Positions 8,535 through 16,905 of a DNA stretch of 64,000 nucleotides are shown here, piece after piece. The position numbers and the translations under genes are program-made. Position 1 is the first letter of the stretch. Every line of letters begins with the position of its first letter. This DNA comes from CAMFLJ01 sp963702555 (lineage in GTDB: Bacteria; Actinomycetota; Acidimicrobiia; Acidimicrobiales; Acidimicrobilacustridaceae), in the NCBI GenBank assembly GCA_963702555.1, contig CAVPCW010000006.1:499665-563664 (forward strand), written 5' to 3'. The notes beneath the pieces are model-generated. The model was not told the origin of the DNA. It ran no database searches and saw only the letters and a list, made by a program, of their open reading frames with translations.

Positions 8535-10220
8535 TCAGAGGGAGGGGCGCAGCACGGTGCCGGGCCGGGCGCCGGTGGAGGCGCCGTCGAGCCAGGTCGG
8601 CACGCCGGCGGCGACGGTGGCCCGGAAGCCGGCGGGCTCCCGTACCAGGCGCCAGGTGCCGTAGGGGACGTCGTCGCGCCGGGTCTCGCGCCCGAGGTGG
8701 ATCTCGTCGAGCGCGAACACCGCCAGGTCGGCCACCTTGCCGGGGGCGATGACGCCCCGGTCGTGGAGGCCGAAGAACCCGGCGGGACGGCCGGTGAGGC
8801 AGTGCACGGCCTCCTCGACGCTGATCAGCCCGGCGTCGCGGACGTAGTGCGAGAGCAGGTAGACGTGCTCACCGGCGGCGGCGAAGAGCTGCTGGTGGGC
8901 ACCGCTGTCGTTGATGTTCGGCAGGGTGTGGGGCTCGCGCAGGGCCCGGACGATGTCGCCCTCGTCGAGCTGCTCGGGCACGCCGACCATGAGCGAGGCC
9001 ACGCCGTTGGCGAGCACCCACTCGGCCAGCGCGTCGGAGATGTGCAGCCCCCGCTCGGTGGCGAAGGCCTCCAGTGAGATGCCCACCGGGCCGGCACCGG
9101 TCTCGGACTCGGTGAGGATCATCTCGTCCGGACGGTCGATGCGGGAGAGCGACGAGCGGGTGCGGTTGTCCCAGTCGGTGCGGGCCCGGCTGCGCCACGC
9201 GGGGTCGGCGAGGGTGGAGAGCTTGGTCTCGGCCGGGCCGTTGACCCACTCGTTCCAGGCCGGCACCCGCTGGAACACGATCGAGCGCTCGAAGCTGAAG
9301 AACGGCGCCAGTGGCTTGAAGGCCACGGCCGGCCACAGGTCGGCGCCGTCGGCCTGGATGCGGTGGTGGGCGTCCCACAGGGCGGGCCGGTGGTCGGCGT
9401 CGCGCACGTTCATGGGGATGCCGGGCCACTGGCCCCGAACGCCGCCTGCGGCCTTCAGGAGGCGGGCCATGCGCTCGGCGTCGGCGACGTCGTGCTCGCG
9501 GTCGTTGAACCGGGTGATGCACTGCACGGTCGCCGGCCGGTGGCGGGCCACGACCCGGAACAGGGCCAGGAGCTCGTCGTCGTCGGCGAAGAAGCCGGGC
9601 ACGAGGCGCAGGGTGCGATCCCGGTCGAAGAAGTTGAGCGACAGGCCGAGGGCCCCGACGGCCAGCCCCTCGTCGAGCACGGCGCACATGCGCTGCACCT
9701 CGTCGGGGGTGGCGGCGCGCTCCCACGCTGCGGGCCCCATCACGTAGGTGCGCAGCGCCAGGTGGCCGACGTAGCCGCCGGCGTGCACGGAGGTGGGACG
9801 GCCCTCGAGCGCGGCCACGTAGTCGGGCCACCGCTCCCACGTCCACGGCACGAGCCGCTCGAAGGCCTCGAGGGGCAGGTCCTCGAGGAAGCAGAGGAGG
9901 TCGACGATCTCGTCGCGCTGGTCACCGGCGAGCGGCGCGATCGAGTTGCCGCAGTTGCCGAACACCATCGACGTGTTGCCCGAGGCGGGCAGCGGGTCGA
10001 GGTCGGCGTCCCACCACATGGCGCCGTCGAGGTGGGTGTGGTTGTCGATGATCCCGGGGATCACGTACGCGCCGGCGGCGTCGATCTCCTGCTCGCCGTC
10101 GACGGCCAGTCCGGGCCCGACCTCGGCGATCAGGCCGTCGCGCACCCGCACGTCGGCGGCGAAGCCCGGTGCGCCGGTGCCGTCGACGACCGTGCCGCCG
10201 CGGATGATCACGTCCCCCAT
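8535..10220 (-). CDS. N-acyl-D-amino-acid deacylase-like amidohydrolase
   Basis: A 561-residue metal-dependent amidohydrolase of the D-aminoacylase type. It begins with the small beta domain (VIIRGGTVVDGTGAPGF) and the metal ligands in VIPGIIDNHTHLDG, continues with NCGNSIAPL and the C-terminal metal-site region NINDSGAHQQLF, and returns to the beta domain at GVIAPGKVADLAVF. Family members hydrolyse N-acyl-D-amino acids or related amides; the substrate is unknown. The ATG at 10220 is chosen over longer starts because GAGGGGGA lies directly upstream and the family begins there. It is divergent from the DinB-fold gene. Confidence 0.85.
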   Translation of the reverse strand: MGDVIIRGGTVVDGTGAPGFAADVRVRDGLIAEVGPGLAVDGEQEIDAAGAYVIPGIIDNHTHLDGAMWWDADLDPLPASGNTSMVFGNCGNSIAPLAGDQRDEIVDLLCFLEDLPLEAFERLVPWTWERWPDYVAALEGRPTSVHAGGYVGHLALRTYVMGPAAWERAATPDEVQRMCAVLDEGLAVGALGLSLNFFDRDRTLRLVPGFFADDDELLALFRVVARHRPATVQCITRFNDREHDVADAERMARLLKAAGGVRGQWPGIPMNVRDADHRPALWDAHHRIQADGADLWPAVAFKPLAPFFSFERSIVFQRVPAWNEWVNGPAETKLSTLADPAWRSRARTDWDNRTRSSLSRIDRPDEMILTESETGAGPVGISLEAFATERGLHISDALAEWVLANGVASLMVGVPEQLDEGDIVRALREPHTLPNINDSGAHQQLFAAAGEHVYLLSHYVRDAGLISVEEAVHCLTGRPAGFFGLHDRGVIAPGKVADLAVFALDEIHLGRETRRDDVPYGTWRLVREPAGFRATVAAGVPTWLDGASTGARPGTVLRPSL

Positions 10221-10308
10221 GGATCCCCCTCGTTCGTGACGGCCAACCCTAGGGCGATCACCGATGGGCCCGAGCCGCTCGGCGGGTGTCCGTGGCAAGC
10301 TCCGAGGA

Positions 10309-10941
10309 ATGGATCCCTTCGCTCCGATCGCCGCCCAGCGCCGGGCCCTGGCCAACGTGCTGAGTCGCCTCACGCCGGAGCAGTGGGAGGCACCGAGCCT
10401 CTGCGACGCGTGGACCGTGCACGAGCTCGCCGGTCACATCGTCGTGCCGTTCGAGGTGTCGATGCCCCGGGTGATCGTCGAGATGGTGAAGGCCATGGGC
10501 AACTTCTCCAAGGCCAACGTCGCCCTCGCCGTGCGGGCGGCCCAGGCCTCGCCCGACGAGCTGGTCGCCGCCATCCGGGCCAACGCCGACAGCCGCTTCA
10601 CGCCCCCCGGCCACGACTGGCACGCGCCGCTCACCGACACCTACGTCCACACCCAGGACATCTGCATCCCGCTCGGCATCGAGGCCCCGGCCGACCCGAC
10701 CCAATGGCCGGTCATCCTCGACTTCCTGATCTCGAAGAAGGCCCGTGGCGCGTTCGTCGGCCGGCCGCTGCCCGAGGTCCGTTTCTCGGCCACCGACGTG
10801 CGCTGGTCGGGGGGCGAGGGCCCCGAGGTCAGCGGCCCGGCGGCCGCCCTCGTCACCACGATCCTCGGGCGCACCGCCATCGCCGACGAGCTCGAGGGCC
10901 CCGGCGCGGCGACGCTGACGGACTGGGCGGCTGGCTCCTAG
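10309..10941 (+). CDS. Mycothiol-dependent maleylpyruvate isomerase/DinB-fold protein
   Basis: A 210-residue protein of the TIGR03083-like group. The N-terminal four-helix DinB fold begins with AQRRALANVLSRLTPEQWEA, followed by SLCDAWTVHELAGHI, in which a conserved His would bind metal, and HDWHAPLTDTYVHTQDI with further His ligands. The last 60 residues form the small C-terminal domain. Such enzymes often use mycothiol for isomerase or transferase reactions; the substrate here is unknown. The ATG is preceded by CCGAGGA. Confidence 0.78.
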   Translation: MDPFAPIAAQRRALANVLSRLTPEQWEAPSLCDAWTVHELAGHIVVPFEVSMPRVIVEMVKAMGNFSKANVALAVRAAQASPDELVAAIRANADSRFTPPGHDWHAPLTDTYVHTQDICIPLGIEAPADPTQWPVILDFLISKKARGAFVGRPLPEVRFSATDVRWSGGEGPEVSGPAAALVTTILGRTAIADELEGPGAATLTDWAAGS

Positions 10942-10998
10942 GGGGACCCCTCCCTAGGCTGCGGCCGCCGCACCACACCACTGCAGGAGAGTTGAGCC

Positions 10999-11514
10999 GT
11001 GACCGTGATCGATCGCCCCTTCGGCCGCCACTTCGAGGACTTCGAGGTCGGTGACGTCTACCGGCACTGGCCCGGGAAGACCATCACCGAGGCCGACGAC
11101 CACCTCTTCTGCATGATCACGATGAACCACCACCCGACCCACACCAACAACTGGTTCGCCGAGAACGAGTCGCCGATGGGCAAGCCGCTGGTGGTCGGGA
11201 ACCTCGTGTACTCGCTGGTGCTCGGCATGAGCGTGCCCGACGTGAGCGGCGCCGCCATCGCCAACCTCGAGGTCGAGACGCTGAAGCACGCCAAGCCCAC
11301 CTTCCACGGCGACACGATCTACGCCGTCACCAAGGTCCTCGAGAAGAAGGAGACCTCCGACGGCAAGCGGGGGATCGTCACCGTCGAGACCAAGGGCATC
11401 AACCAGCGCTCGGAGGAGGTCTGCTACTTCCGGCGCCGGGTGATGGTCTGGAAGCGGGAGTTCGCCCCGCAGCGCGGCCTGCCCTACGGCGACGACGTCT
11501 TCACCGACGAGTAG
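10999..11514 (+). CDS. MaoC-family enoyl-CoA hydratase
   Basis: A 171-residue single hot-dog MaoC dehydratase. It begins FEDFEVGDVYRHWPGKTITE, carries the hydratase-type segment ADDHLFCMITMNHHPTH with acidic and His catalytic candidates, and ends with VTVETKGINQRSEEV. These enzymes hydrate enoyl-CoA thioesters. With malyl-CoA lyase and a candidate methylsuccinyl-CoA dehydrogenase a few kb upstream, mesaconyl-CoA hydratase is a reasonable guess, but that link is inference. The GTG start follows AGGAGAGTTGAGCC. Confidence 0.82.
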   Translation: MTVIDRPFGRHFEDFEVGDVYRHWPGKTITEADDHLFCMITMNHHPTHTNNWFAENESPMGKPLVVGNLVYSLVLGMSVPDVSGAAIANLEVETLKHAKPTFHGDTIYAVTKVLEKKETSDGKRGIVTVETKGINQRSEEVCYFRRRVMVWKREFAPQRGLPYGDDVFTDE

Positions 11515-11524
11515 TCGAGTCTCG

Positions 11525-12403
11525 GTGGGGCCCGGGCCGGGCTACGAGCTGCTGGAGTGGTGGGAGGCCGAACGCCGCGACCTCCCGTGGCGCGGCACCC
11601 GTGACCCGTGGGCGGTGCTGGTCAGCGAGCTCATGCTCCAGCAGACCCAGGTCGCCCGGGTCGAGCCCCGGTGGCACCGGTTCCTCGAGCGCTTTCCCAC
11701 CCCTGCGGCGTGTGCCTCGGCCGGTGCCGGCGCGGTGGTCGAGGAGTGGGCCGGCCTCGGGTACAACCGCCGGGCGGTGAACCTCCACCGGTGCGCGGTG
11801 GCCGTGGTCGACGACCACGGTGGCCGCTTCCCCGACGATCTCGCCGACCTGCTCGCCCTGCCCGGCATCGGGCCGTACACGGCCCGGGCGGTGCTGGCCT
11901 TCGCCTTCGAGCACGACGTCGCCGTCGTCGACACCAACGTGGGCCGCATCCTCGCCCGCACCGCCGGCCGATCACTCGGGGCCAAGGAGGCCCAGGCGCA
12001 CGCAGACTCGCTCGTGCCCGAGGGCGAGGGCTGGGCCTGGAACCAGGCGATGCTCGACCTCGGCGCCACGGTCTGTGCCAAGCGTTCGCCGGCCTGCGAG
12101 CGCTGCCCGGTGGCGACCGGGTGTGCGTGGGCGCTCGCCGGCCGTCCCGAGCCCGATCCGGCCACGGGCTCGCACGCGGTCAGTCGGGGCCAGAGCCGGT
12201 TCGAGGGGTCGTTCCGCCAGGGCCGGTCGCGGCTGCTCGACGTGCTCCGCCTGGGCGCTCCGGTGCCGCCGTCGCAGTGGCCGGCGGCCTGCGGGTGGGG
12301 CGACCGGGCCGACGCGGCGGCCGACTCCGAGCGGGCCGCCGCCACCCTGGTGGCCGACGGCCTGGCCGTCCTCGACGCTGACGGCGCCCTCACCCTGCCC
12401 TGA
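11525..12403 (+). CDS. mutY: A/G-specific adenine DNA glycosylase
   Basis: A 292-residue base-excision repair enzyme that removes adenine opposite 8-oxoguanine. It shows RRDLPWRGTRDPW, VSELMLQQTQVARV, the helix-hairpin-helix LPGIGPYTARAVLAFAF with VVDTNVGRIL (catalytic Asp), and the 4Fe-4S ligands in CAKRSPACERCPVATGC (C-x6-C-x2-C-x5-C). The C-terminal recognition domain is shorter than in E. coli MutY, as in other actinobacteria. The start is the GTG at 11525, eight bases after the MaoC stop, so the two are probably co-transcribed. Confidence 0.92.
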   Translation: MGPGPGYELLEWWEAERRDLPWRGTRDPWAVLVSELMLQQTQVARVEPRWHRFLERFPTPAACASAGAGAVVEEWAGLGYNRRAVNLHRCAVAVVDDHGGRFPDDLADLLALPGIGPYTARAVLAFAFEHDVAVVDTNVGRILARTAGRSLGAKEAQAHADSLVPEGEGWAWNQAMLDLGATVCAKRSPACERCPVATGCAWALAGRPEPDPATGSHAVSRGQSRFEGSFRQGRSRLLDVLRLGAPVPPSQWPAACGWGDRADAAADSERAAATLVADGLAVLDADGALTLP

Positions 12404-12423
12404 GTCCGGCAGCCGCAATCTGC

Positions 12424-12473
12424 GTTCTTGTCGCGCGTTCCTGTCGCCGGCGACAGGAACGCGCGACAAGAAC
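12424..12473. terminator. 50-bp perfect palindrome between convergent genes
   Basis: Positions 12424-12448 and 12449-12473 are exact reverse complements, 25 bp per arm with no spacer. The palindrome lies between the mutY stop and the stop of the opposing hydrolase gene, so a bidirectional terminator is the likely role. The perfect symmetry is unusually long. Confidence 0.75.
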
Positions 12474-12499
12474 AAGACGGCTGCCCTGACCGGCTCGGG

Positions 12500-13380
12500 T
12501 CAGCGGGCGAGGAAGTCGAGCACCAGGCGGTTGAACTCGTCGGGCCGCTCGAGCTGCAGGAAGTGCCCGCACCCGTCGAGCACCACGGCCTCCGAGCCGG
12601 GGGAGAGCACGTCGCCCGCGTCGCCCGCCAGGTCGACGCCCATGCAGCCGTCGTCGCGGCCGTGCACGTAGAGCGTCGGCTGGGGCGGCGCCTGGCCGCA
12701 CGCCGCCTGCTCGGGGTCGAGCTCCGGGTCGCGGGGTCCGGTGCCCCACGTGGCGCGGTAGTAGCCGAGCGCGGCGGCCAGGTGGTCGGGGTCGCCGATG
12801 GAGGCCCGCAGGTGCACCATGTCCTCGGTGGCGTCGAAGCCCGGTGACCAGTCGCCCCAGAGGCGGCGGATGTACTCGAGCCCGTCGAGGCCCACGACGT
12901 GGTCGGAGTAGCCCGCCACCTGGAAGAAGAACATGTACCAGGACCGCTTGAGCTGGTCGTAGGTCATCATCCCGGCGGCCATGAGGGCCGAGCCGGGGGC
13001 GGCACCGCGGCGGTGACGACCCGGCGCCAGCGCTCGGGGGCGAACGACGCTGCGCCGTAGGCGGCCAGGGCGCCCCAGTCGTGACCGATGAGCACGGCGT
13101 CGCCGTCGCCGCCGAGGGCCTCGTGGAGGGCCACGGCGTCGTGGGCCAGGGCGCCCGTCTGGTACATGCCATCCGCAGGGATGGCGGTGGGGGCGTACCC
13201 CCTCATGAACGGGGCGACGGCCCGGTACCCGGCGTCGGCCAGCACCGGCAGCAGGTGGCGCCAGGTGTGGGCGGTGTCGGGGAAGCCGTGCAGGCACAGG
13301 GCCAGCGGGCCGGTGTCCCCGGCGGTGAGGCAGGCGAACTCGAGGCCGTCGGCCTCGATCGTGGTCGTGGTGATCGGCAC
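12500..13380 (-). CDS. Alpha/beta hydrolase, epoxide hydrolase-like (one frameshift)
   Basis: About 290 residues across a +1 shift near 12995-13000, a run of five G. The N-terminal half has LALCLHGFPDTAHTWRHLLP (oxyanion HGFP), the nucleophile elbow IGHDWGALAAY and PFMRGYAPT. The C-terminal half has GYYRATWG, the acid-containing LYVHGRDDGCMG and the catalytic His in LDGCGHFLQLERPDEFN. This pattern is typical of epoxide hydrolases and haloalkane dehalogenase relatives. The start is the GTG at 13380, six bases after a TACGTT -10 and hence probably leaderless, rather than the longer ATG reading. Confidence 0.83.
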
Positions 13381-13492
13381 GGCGTGAACGTAGCGCTGAC
13401 AGGTTCTTGTGTGAGTCATGTCACTGGGGGTTCACCTGGACGAAACCATGGCCTACGCTCTCTTCACGCTCGTAGGGCTCGGGGGAGGCCGG

Positions 13493-14374
13493 TTGGACGT
13501 CACCTTCTACGGAGTGCGGGGTTCCACCCCGTGCGCCGGCGACAGCACGGCCCGCTATGGCGGGAACACGTCGTGCGTCGTTCTCACCGAACCCGGCCAC
13601 GAACCGATCCTGTTCGACCTCGGCACGGGCCTGCGCTACTTCGGCCAGGCCTGCCCGTCGAACCAGCCTCTCGTGGCCCACGCCCTGGTCACCCACCTCC
13701 ACTGGGACCACGTCCAGGGCCTTCCGTTCTGCCCGCCGCTGCTGTGTGGCGGGTCGAAGCTCGAGGTCTACGGCCCCGCCCACGACGGCGTGGGGTTCGC
13801 CGAGGCCTTCGACCAGCTCATGCGGCCGCCGTTCTTCCCCGTGCGGGCCCACGAGCTCGGCAGCGACATCCGCTTCTCCACCCTCGACCCGGGCGCCCGA
13901 ATCGAGATCGCCGGGGCCGCTGTCACCACGGCCTACGTGCCCCACACCGACACCACCTTCGGCTACCGGGTCGAGCGCAACGGCGTGTCGGTCGCCTACG
14001 TGAGCGACCACCAGCAGCCCACCGACCCCACCCACATCGATCCGGGCGTGCTCGAGCTGTGCCGGGGCGTCGACCTGTTGATCCACGATGCCCAGTACAC
14101 CGAGGCCGAGTTCGCGGCGAAGTCCACCTGGGGCCACTGCACGATCGAGTACGCCGTCCACGTGGCCGCCGAGGCCGGCGCCAAGCGCCTGGCGCTGTTC
14201 CACCACGACCCCGAGCACGACGACGACACCATCGACCTGCTGCAGTTCGCCGCCGCGTCGTCGGGCTCCCGTCGGGGCCTGCGTCAGGTCGTGGCCGCAT
14301 CCGAGGGCATGCGCATCTCCCTCGACAGCGCGCCGGCCCAGGTGCCCGCCGCCTCGGCCGCCGGCCGGGCCTAA
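13493..14374 (+). CDS. Metallo-beta-lactamase-fold hydrolase (PhnP/RNase Z-like)
   Basis: About 293 residues. It has VTFYGVRGSTPC followed by ARYGGNTSCVVL, then the zinc motif VTHLHWDHVQGLPF, a later LIHDAQYTEAEF and CTIEYAVHVA, and a His near LFHHDPEHDD. The arrangement matches the PhnP/RNase Z-like branch that hydrolyses phosphodiesters. I chose the TTG at 13493 because GGGGGAGG lies just upstream and homology begins at VTFYG; in-frame ATG codons at 13418 and 13448 would add non-conserved residues that overlap a TACGCT promoter-like element. Confidence 0.82.
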   Translation: MDVTFYGVRGSTPCAGDSTARYGGNTSCVVLTEPGHEPILFDLGTGLRYFGQACPSNQPLVAHALVTHLHWDHVQGLPFCPPLLCGGSKLEVYGPAHDGVGFAEAFDQLMRPPFFPVRAHELGSDIRFSTLDPGARIEIAGAAVTTAYVPHTDTTFGYRVERNGVSVAYVSDHQQPTDPTHIDPGVLELCRGVDLLIHDAQYTEAEFAAKSTWGHCTIEYAVHVAAEAGAKRLALFHHDPEHDDDTIDLLQFAAASSGSRRGLRQVVAASEGMRISLDSAPAQVPAASAAGRA

Positions 14375-14386
14375 GCTCCACCGCTC

Positions 14387-14887
14387 GTGAGCGAACTTCC
14401 CGAGCAGACCCCGACCTTCGACACCGCCAAGTTCCGCCAGGTGCTGGGGCATTTCCCCACCGGCGTCACGGTGATCACCGCCATCAACGACGGCGTGCCG
14501 GTGGGCATGGCCATCGGCTCGTTCGCGTCGCTGTCGCTCGATCCGCCCGAGGTGCTGTTCTGCCCGGCGAAGGCCTCGAGCAGCTGGCCGAAGATCCAGT
14601 CCGCCGGCAAGTTCTGCGTGAACATCCTCGCCGAGGACCAGGAGGACGTGAGCCGCGTGTTCGCGTCGAAGGCCGTCGACAAGTTCGCCGAGATCGGCTG
14701 GCGCCGTTCGGGCAACGGCTCGCCGATCATCGAGGGCGTGCTCGCCTACATCGACTGCGACATCCACGCCGTGCTCGACGGTGGCGACCACGACATCGTG
14801 ATCGGCATCGTCTCCGATCTCGAGGTGAAGCACGAGGGCGGCCCGCTCGTGTTCTTCCGTGGCGGCTACGGCCGCGTCACCTTCTAG
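14387..14887 (+). CDS. Flavin reductase-like (FMN-binding split barrel) protein
   Basis: A 166-residue flavin reductase domain protein: FRQVLGHFPTGVTVITA, GMAIGSFASLSLDPPEVLFC, KFCVNILAEDQEDVSRVFA and the C-terminal GGPLVFFRGGYGRV with a conserved His/aromatic region. These proteins supply reduced flavin to two-component monooxygenases or act as small oxidoreductases. It starts with GTG nine bases after TAAGCT and is followed nine bases later by the carbonic anhydrase gene, so the two probably form one unit. Confidence 0.87.
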   Translation: MSELPEQTPTFDTAKFRQVLGHFPTGVTVITAINDGVPVGMAIGSFASLSLDPPEVLFCPAKASSSWPKIQSAGKFCVNILAEDQEDVSRVFASKAVDKFAEIGWRRSGNGSPIIEGVLAYIDCDIHAVLDGGDHDIVIGIVSDLEVKHEGGPLVFFRGGYGRVTF

Positions 14888-14895
14888 CCCGGACG

Positions 14896-15414
14896 ATGCC
14901 GCTCTACGCGCTGGGCGACGTCGAGCCCCGCATCCACCCGGACGCCTTCGTCCACCCCGACGCGGTCGTCATCGGCGACGTCGAGATCGGCCCCGAGTCG
15001 TCGATCTGGCCGGGTGCGGTGCTCCGGGGTGACAACGGGGGCATCCGCATCGGGGCCCGCACCTCGATCCAGGACGGCTCGGTCATCCACTGCATCCCGG
15101 TGATCCCCACGATCGTCGGCGACGAGTGCGTGATCGGCCACATGGTCCACCTCGAGGGGTGCACGGTCGAGGACGGCTCGCTCGTCGGCAACGGCGCCGT
15201 CGTGCTCCACTTCGCCATCGTGCGCACCGGCTCGCTGGTCGGCTCCAACGCGGTGGTCACCGACCGCATGGAGGTCCCCACGGGGATGATGGCGCTCGGC
15301 GTGCCGGCCAAGCTCCGCGACGGCGGCGGCAAGCTCGGTCGCATCCGTGAGGACGCGGGCACCTACGTCGAGAAGTGCTGGCGCTACAAGAACGAGCTGC
15401 GGCGCATCGACTGA
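14896..15414 (+). CDS. Gamma-carbonic anhydrase-like hexapeptide protein
   Basis: A 172-residue left-handed beta-helix protein with repeated hexapeptides (VIGDVEIGPESSIWPGAVLR, GDNGGIRIGARTSIQDG). The zinc-site histidines fall in VIHCIP, IGHMVHLEG and AVVLHFAIV, and GVPAKLRD closes the helix. YrdA/gamma-CA-like proteins bind metal and may hydrate CO2, although many lack measurable activity. It follows the flavin reductase gene closely. Confidence 0.88.
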   Translation: MPLYALGDVEPRIHPDAFVHPDAVVIGDVEIGPESSIWPGAVLRGDNGGIRIGARTSIQDGSVIHCIPVIPTIVGDECVIGHMVHLEGCTVEDGSLVGNGAVVLHFAIVRTGSLVGSNAVVTDRMEVPTGMMALGVPAKLRDGGGKLGRIREDAGTYVEKCWRYKNELRRID

Positions 15415-15430
15415 GCGCCTGCGCGGCCGG

Positions 15431-15934
15431 TCAGGTGCCCGAGGCGCCGGAGCCGAGCCAATGGAACGGGCCCCACGCCAGGTTCCGCACCACCCAGAAG
15501 GCCAGGAGCACGGCGCCGGCGGCGACAGCCCAGGCCGTGGGGTGCTTCACCTTCAGCGGTGGTCGTCCGGTGCGCTCGCGCCCCTTCGACACGCCGAACC
15601 AGACGAGCCCGAGCACCACGGCGACGGCCACGAGGGCGTTGTGGTCGAGGGCCCGCAGCGGGTGCCCGGTGAGCAGCGCGTGCAGTGCCCGGGTGACGCC
15701 GCACCCCGGGCAGTCGAGACCGGTGAGCGCCTTGAACGGGCACTGCGGGTACCAGGACGCAGTGCTGCTCGGGTCGGCGACGGCCACGTAGGCGCAGCCG
15801 GCGGCGGCGGCTCCGGCCAGCATCCAGGTCGAGCGACGGGACGCCTTCGACCGGGTCGGGGCCTGTGAGGGCGCGCCGGGCGGCGGGGGGAGGGGAGCCT
15901 CTCCTGGGGCCGAGGACGGCGGGGCCGGCAGCAC
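15431..15934 (-). CDS. DUF2752 membrane protein
   Basis: A 167-residue protein with a Pro/Ser-rich N-terminal tail and about three transmembrane segments. The diagnostic block YPQCPFKALTGLDCPGCGVT is followed by RALHALLTGHPLRALDHNAL; the Cys pairs and GxxR are the DUF2752 signature. The function is unknown. The GTG start at 15934 lies seven bases after TACACT on the minus strand, another leaderless arrangement. Confidence 0.85.
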   Translation of the reverse strand: MLPAPPSSAPGEAPLPPPPGAPSQAPTRSKASRRSTWMLAGAAAAGCAYVAVADPSSTASWYPQCPFKALTGLDCPGCGVTRALHALLTGHPLRALDHNALVAVAVVLGLVWFGVSKGRERTGRPPLKVKHPTAWAVAAGAVLLAFWVVRNLAWGPFHWLGSGASGT

Positions 15935-15993
15935 GGGGCCGAGTGTAGAGCCGAGCGAGCGGGCCGGGACGGCTCCTGCCTAGGGTGGCCCCC

Positions 15994-16876
15994 ATGGATC
16001 TCGGACGCGTCGGCGTATGGCAGTACCAGCTCGATCAGTTGCCCTCGGCCCAGGCCAAGGAGGTGGCGGCGGAGATCGAGGAGCTCGGCTACGGCGCCAT
16101 CTGGCTGCCGGAGATGGTGGGGCGCGAGTCGTTCGTCAGCTCGACGCTCCTGCTGTCGGGCACCGAGCGCATCGTGGTCGCCACCGGCATCGCCGGCATC
16201 TACTCCGCGCGACGCGCTGTGCGCGAACTCGGCGCTGAACACCGTCACCGAGGCCTTCCCCGAGCGGTTCCTGCTCGGCCTCGGCGTGAGCCACCAGGTG
16301 ATGGTCGAGGGCATCCGGGGCCACGACTACACCAAGCCCTATTCGAAGATGGTCGAGTACCTCGACGGCATGGACGCCGGGTTCTTCACCGCGTCGCCGC
16401 CCACCACGCCCACCCATCGGGCCCTCGCCGCCCTCGGCCCGAAGATGCTGAAGCTGGCCGCCGAGCGCACCGATGGTGCCCACCCGTACTTCATCCCCGT
16501 CGAGCACACGGCCTTCGCCCGGGAGCAGATGGGCCCCGACGCCAAGCTCTACCCGGAGCAGGCCGTGGTGCTCGAGACCGACGCGGCCAAGGCCCGTGAG
16601 ATCGCTCGGGGCCACATGGCGATGTACCTCACCCTGCCGAACTACACGAACAACCTGAAGCGCTTCGGCTGGACCGACGCCGACATGGCCGACGGCGGCA
16701 CCGACGCCCTCGTCGACGCCATCGTGGCCTGGGGCGACGAGGCCGCCATCGCCGAGCGGGTCGCCGCCCACCACGCGGCCGGCGCCGACCACGTCTGCAT
16801 CCAGGTCCTGCCCGCCGAGCCCACCAAGGCCCCGCTCGACGAGTGGCGCCGCCTCGCCCCCGCCCTGCTGGGCTGA
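15994..16876 (+). CDS. LLM-class F420-dependent oxidoreductase (one frameshift)
   Basis: A luciferase-like (beta/alpha)8 oxidoreductase of about 294 residues resembling TIGR03620. The N-terminal part reads GRVGVWQYQLDQLPSAQAKE and IWLPEMVGRESFV, and the C-terminal part has FLLGLGVSHQVMVEG, GAHPYFIPVEHTAF and HMAMYLTLPNYTNNL. A +1 shift near 16213 interrupts the expected YS-RDALCANSALNTV. These enzymes use reduced coenzyme F420; the substrate is unknown. TAGGGT at 15981-15986 lies seven bases before the ATG. A second LLM gene follows 29 bases downstream. Confidence 0.87.
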
Positions 16877-16905
16877 TCACGACACCACGACACACGGAGA
16901 ACGCG

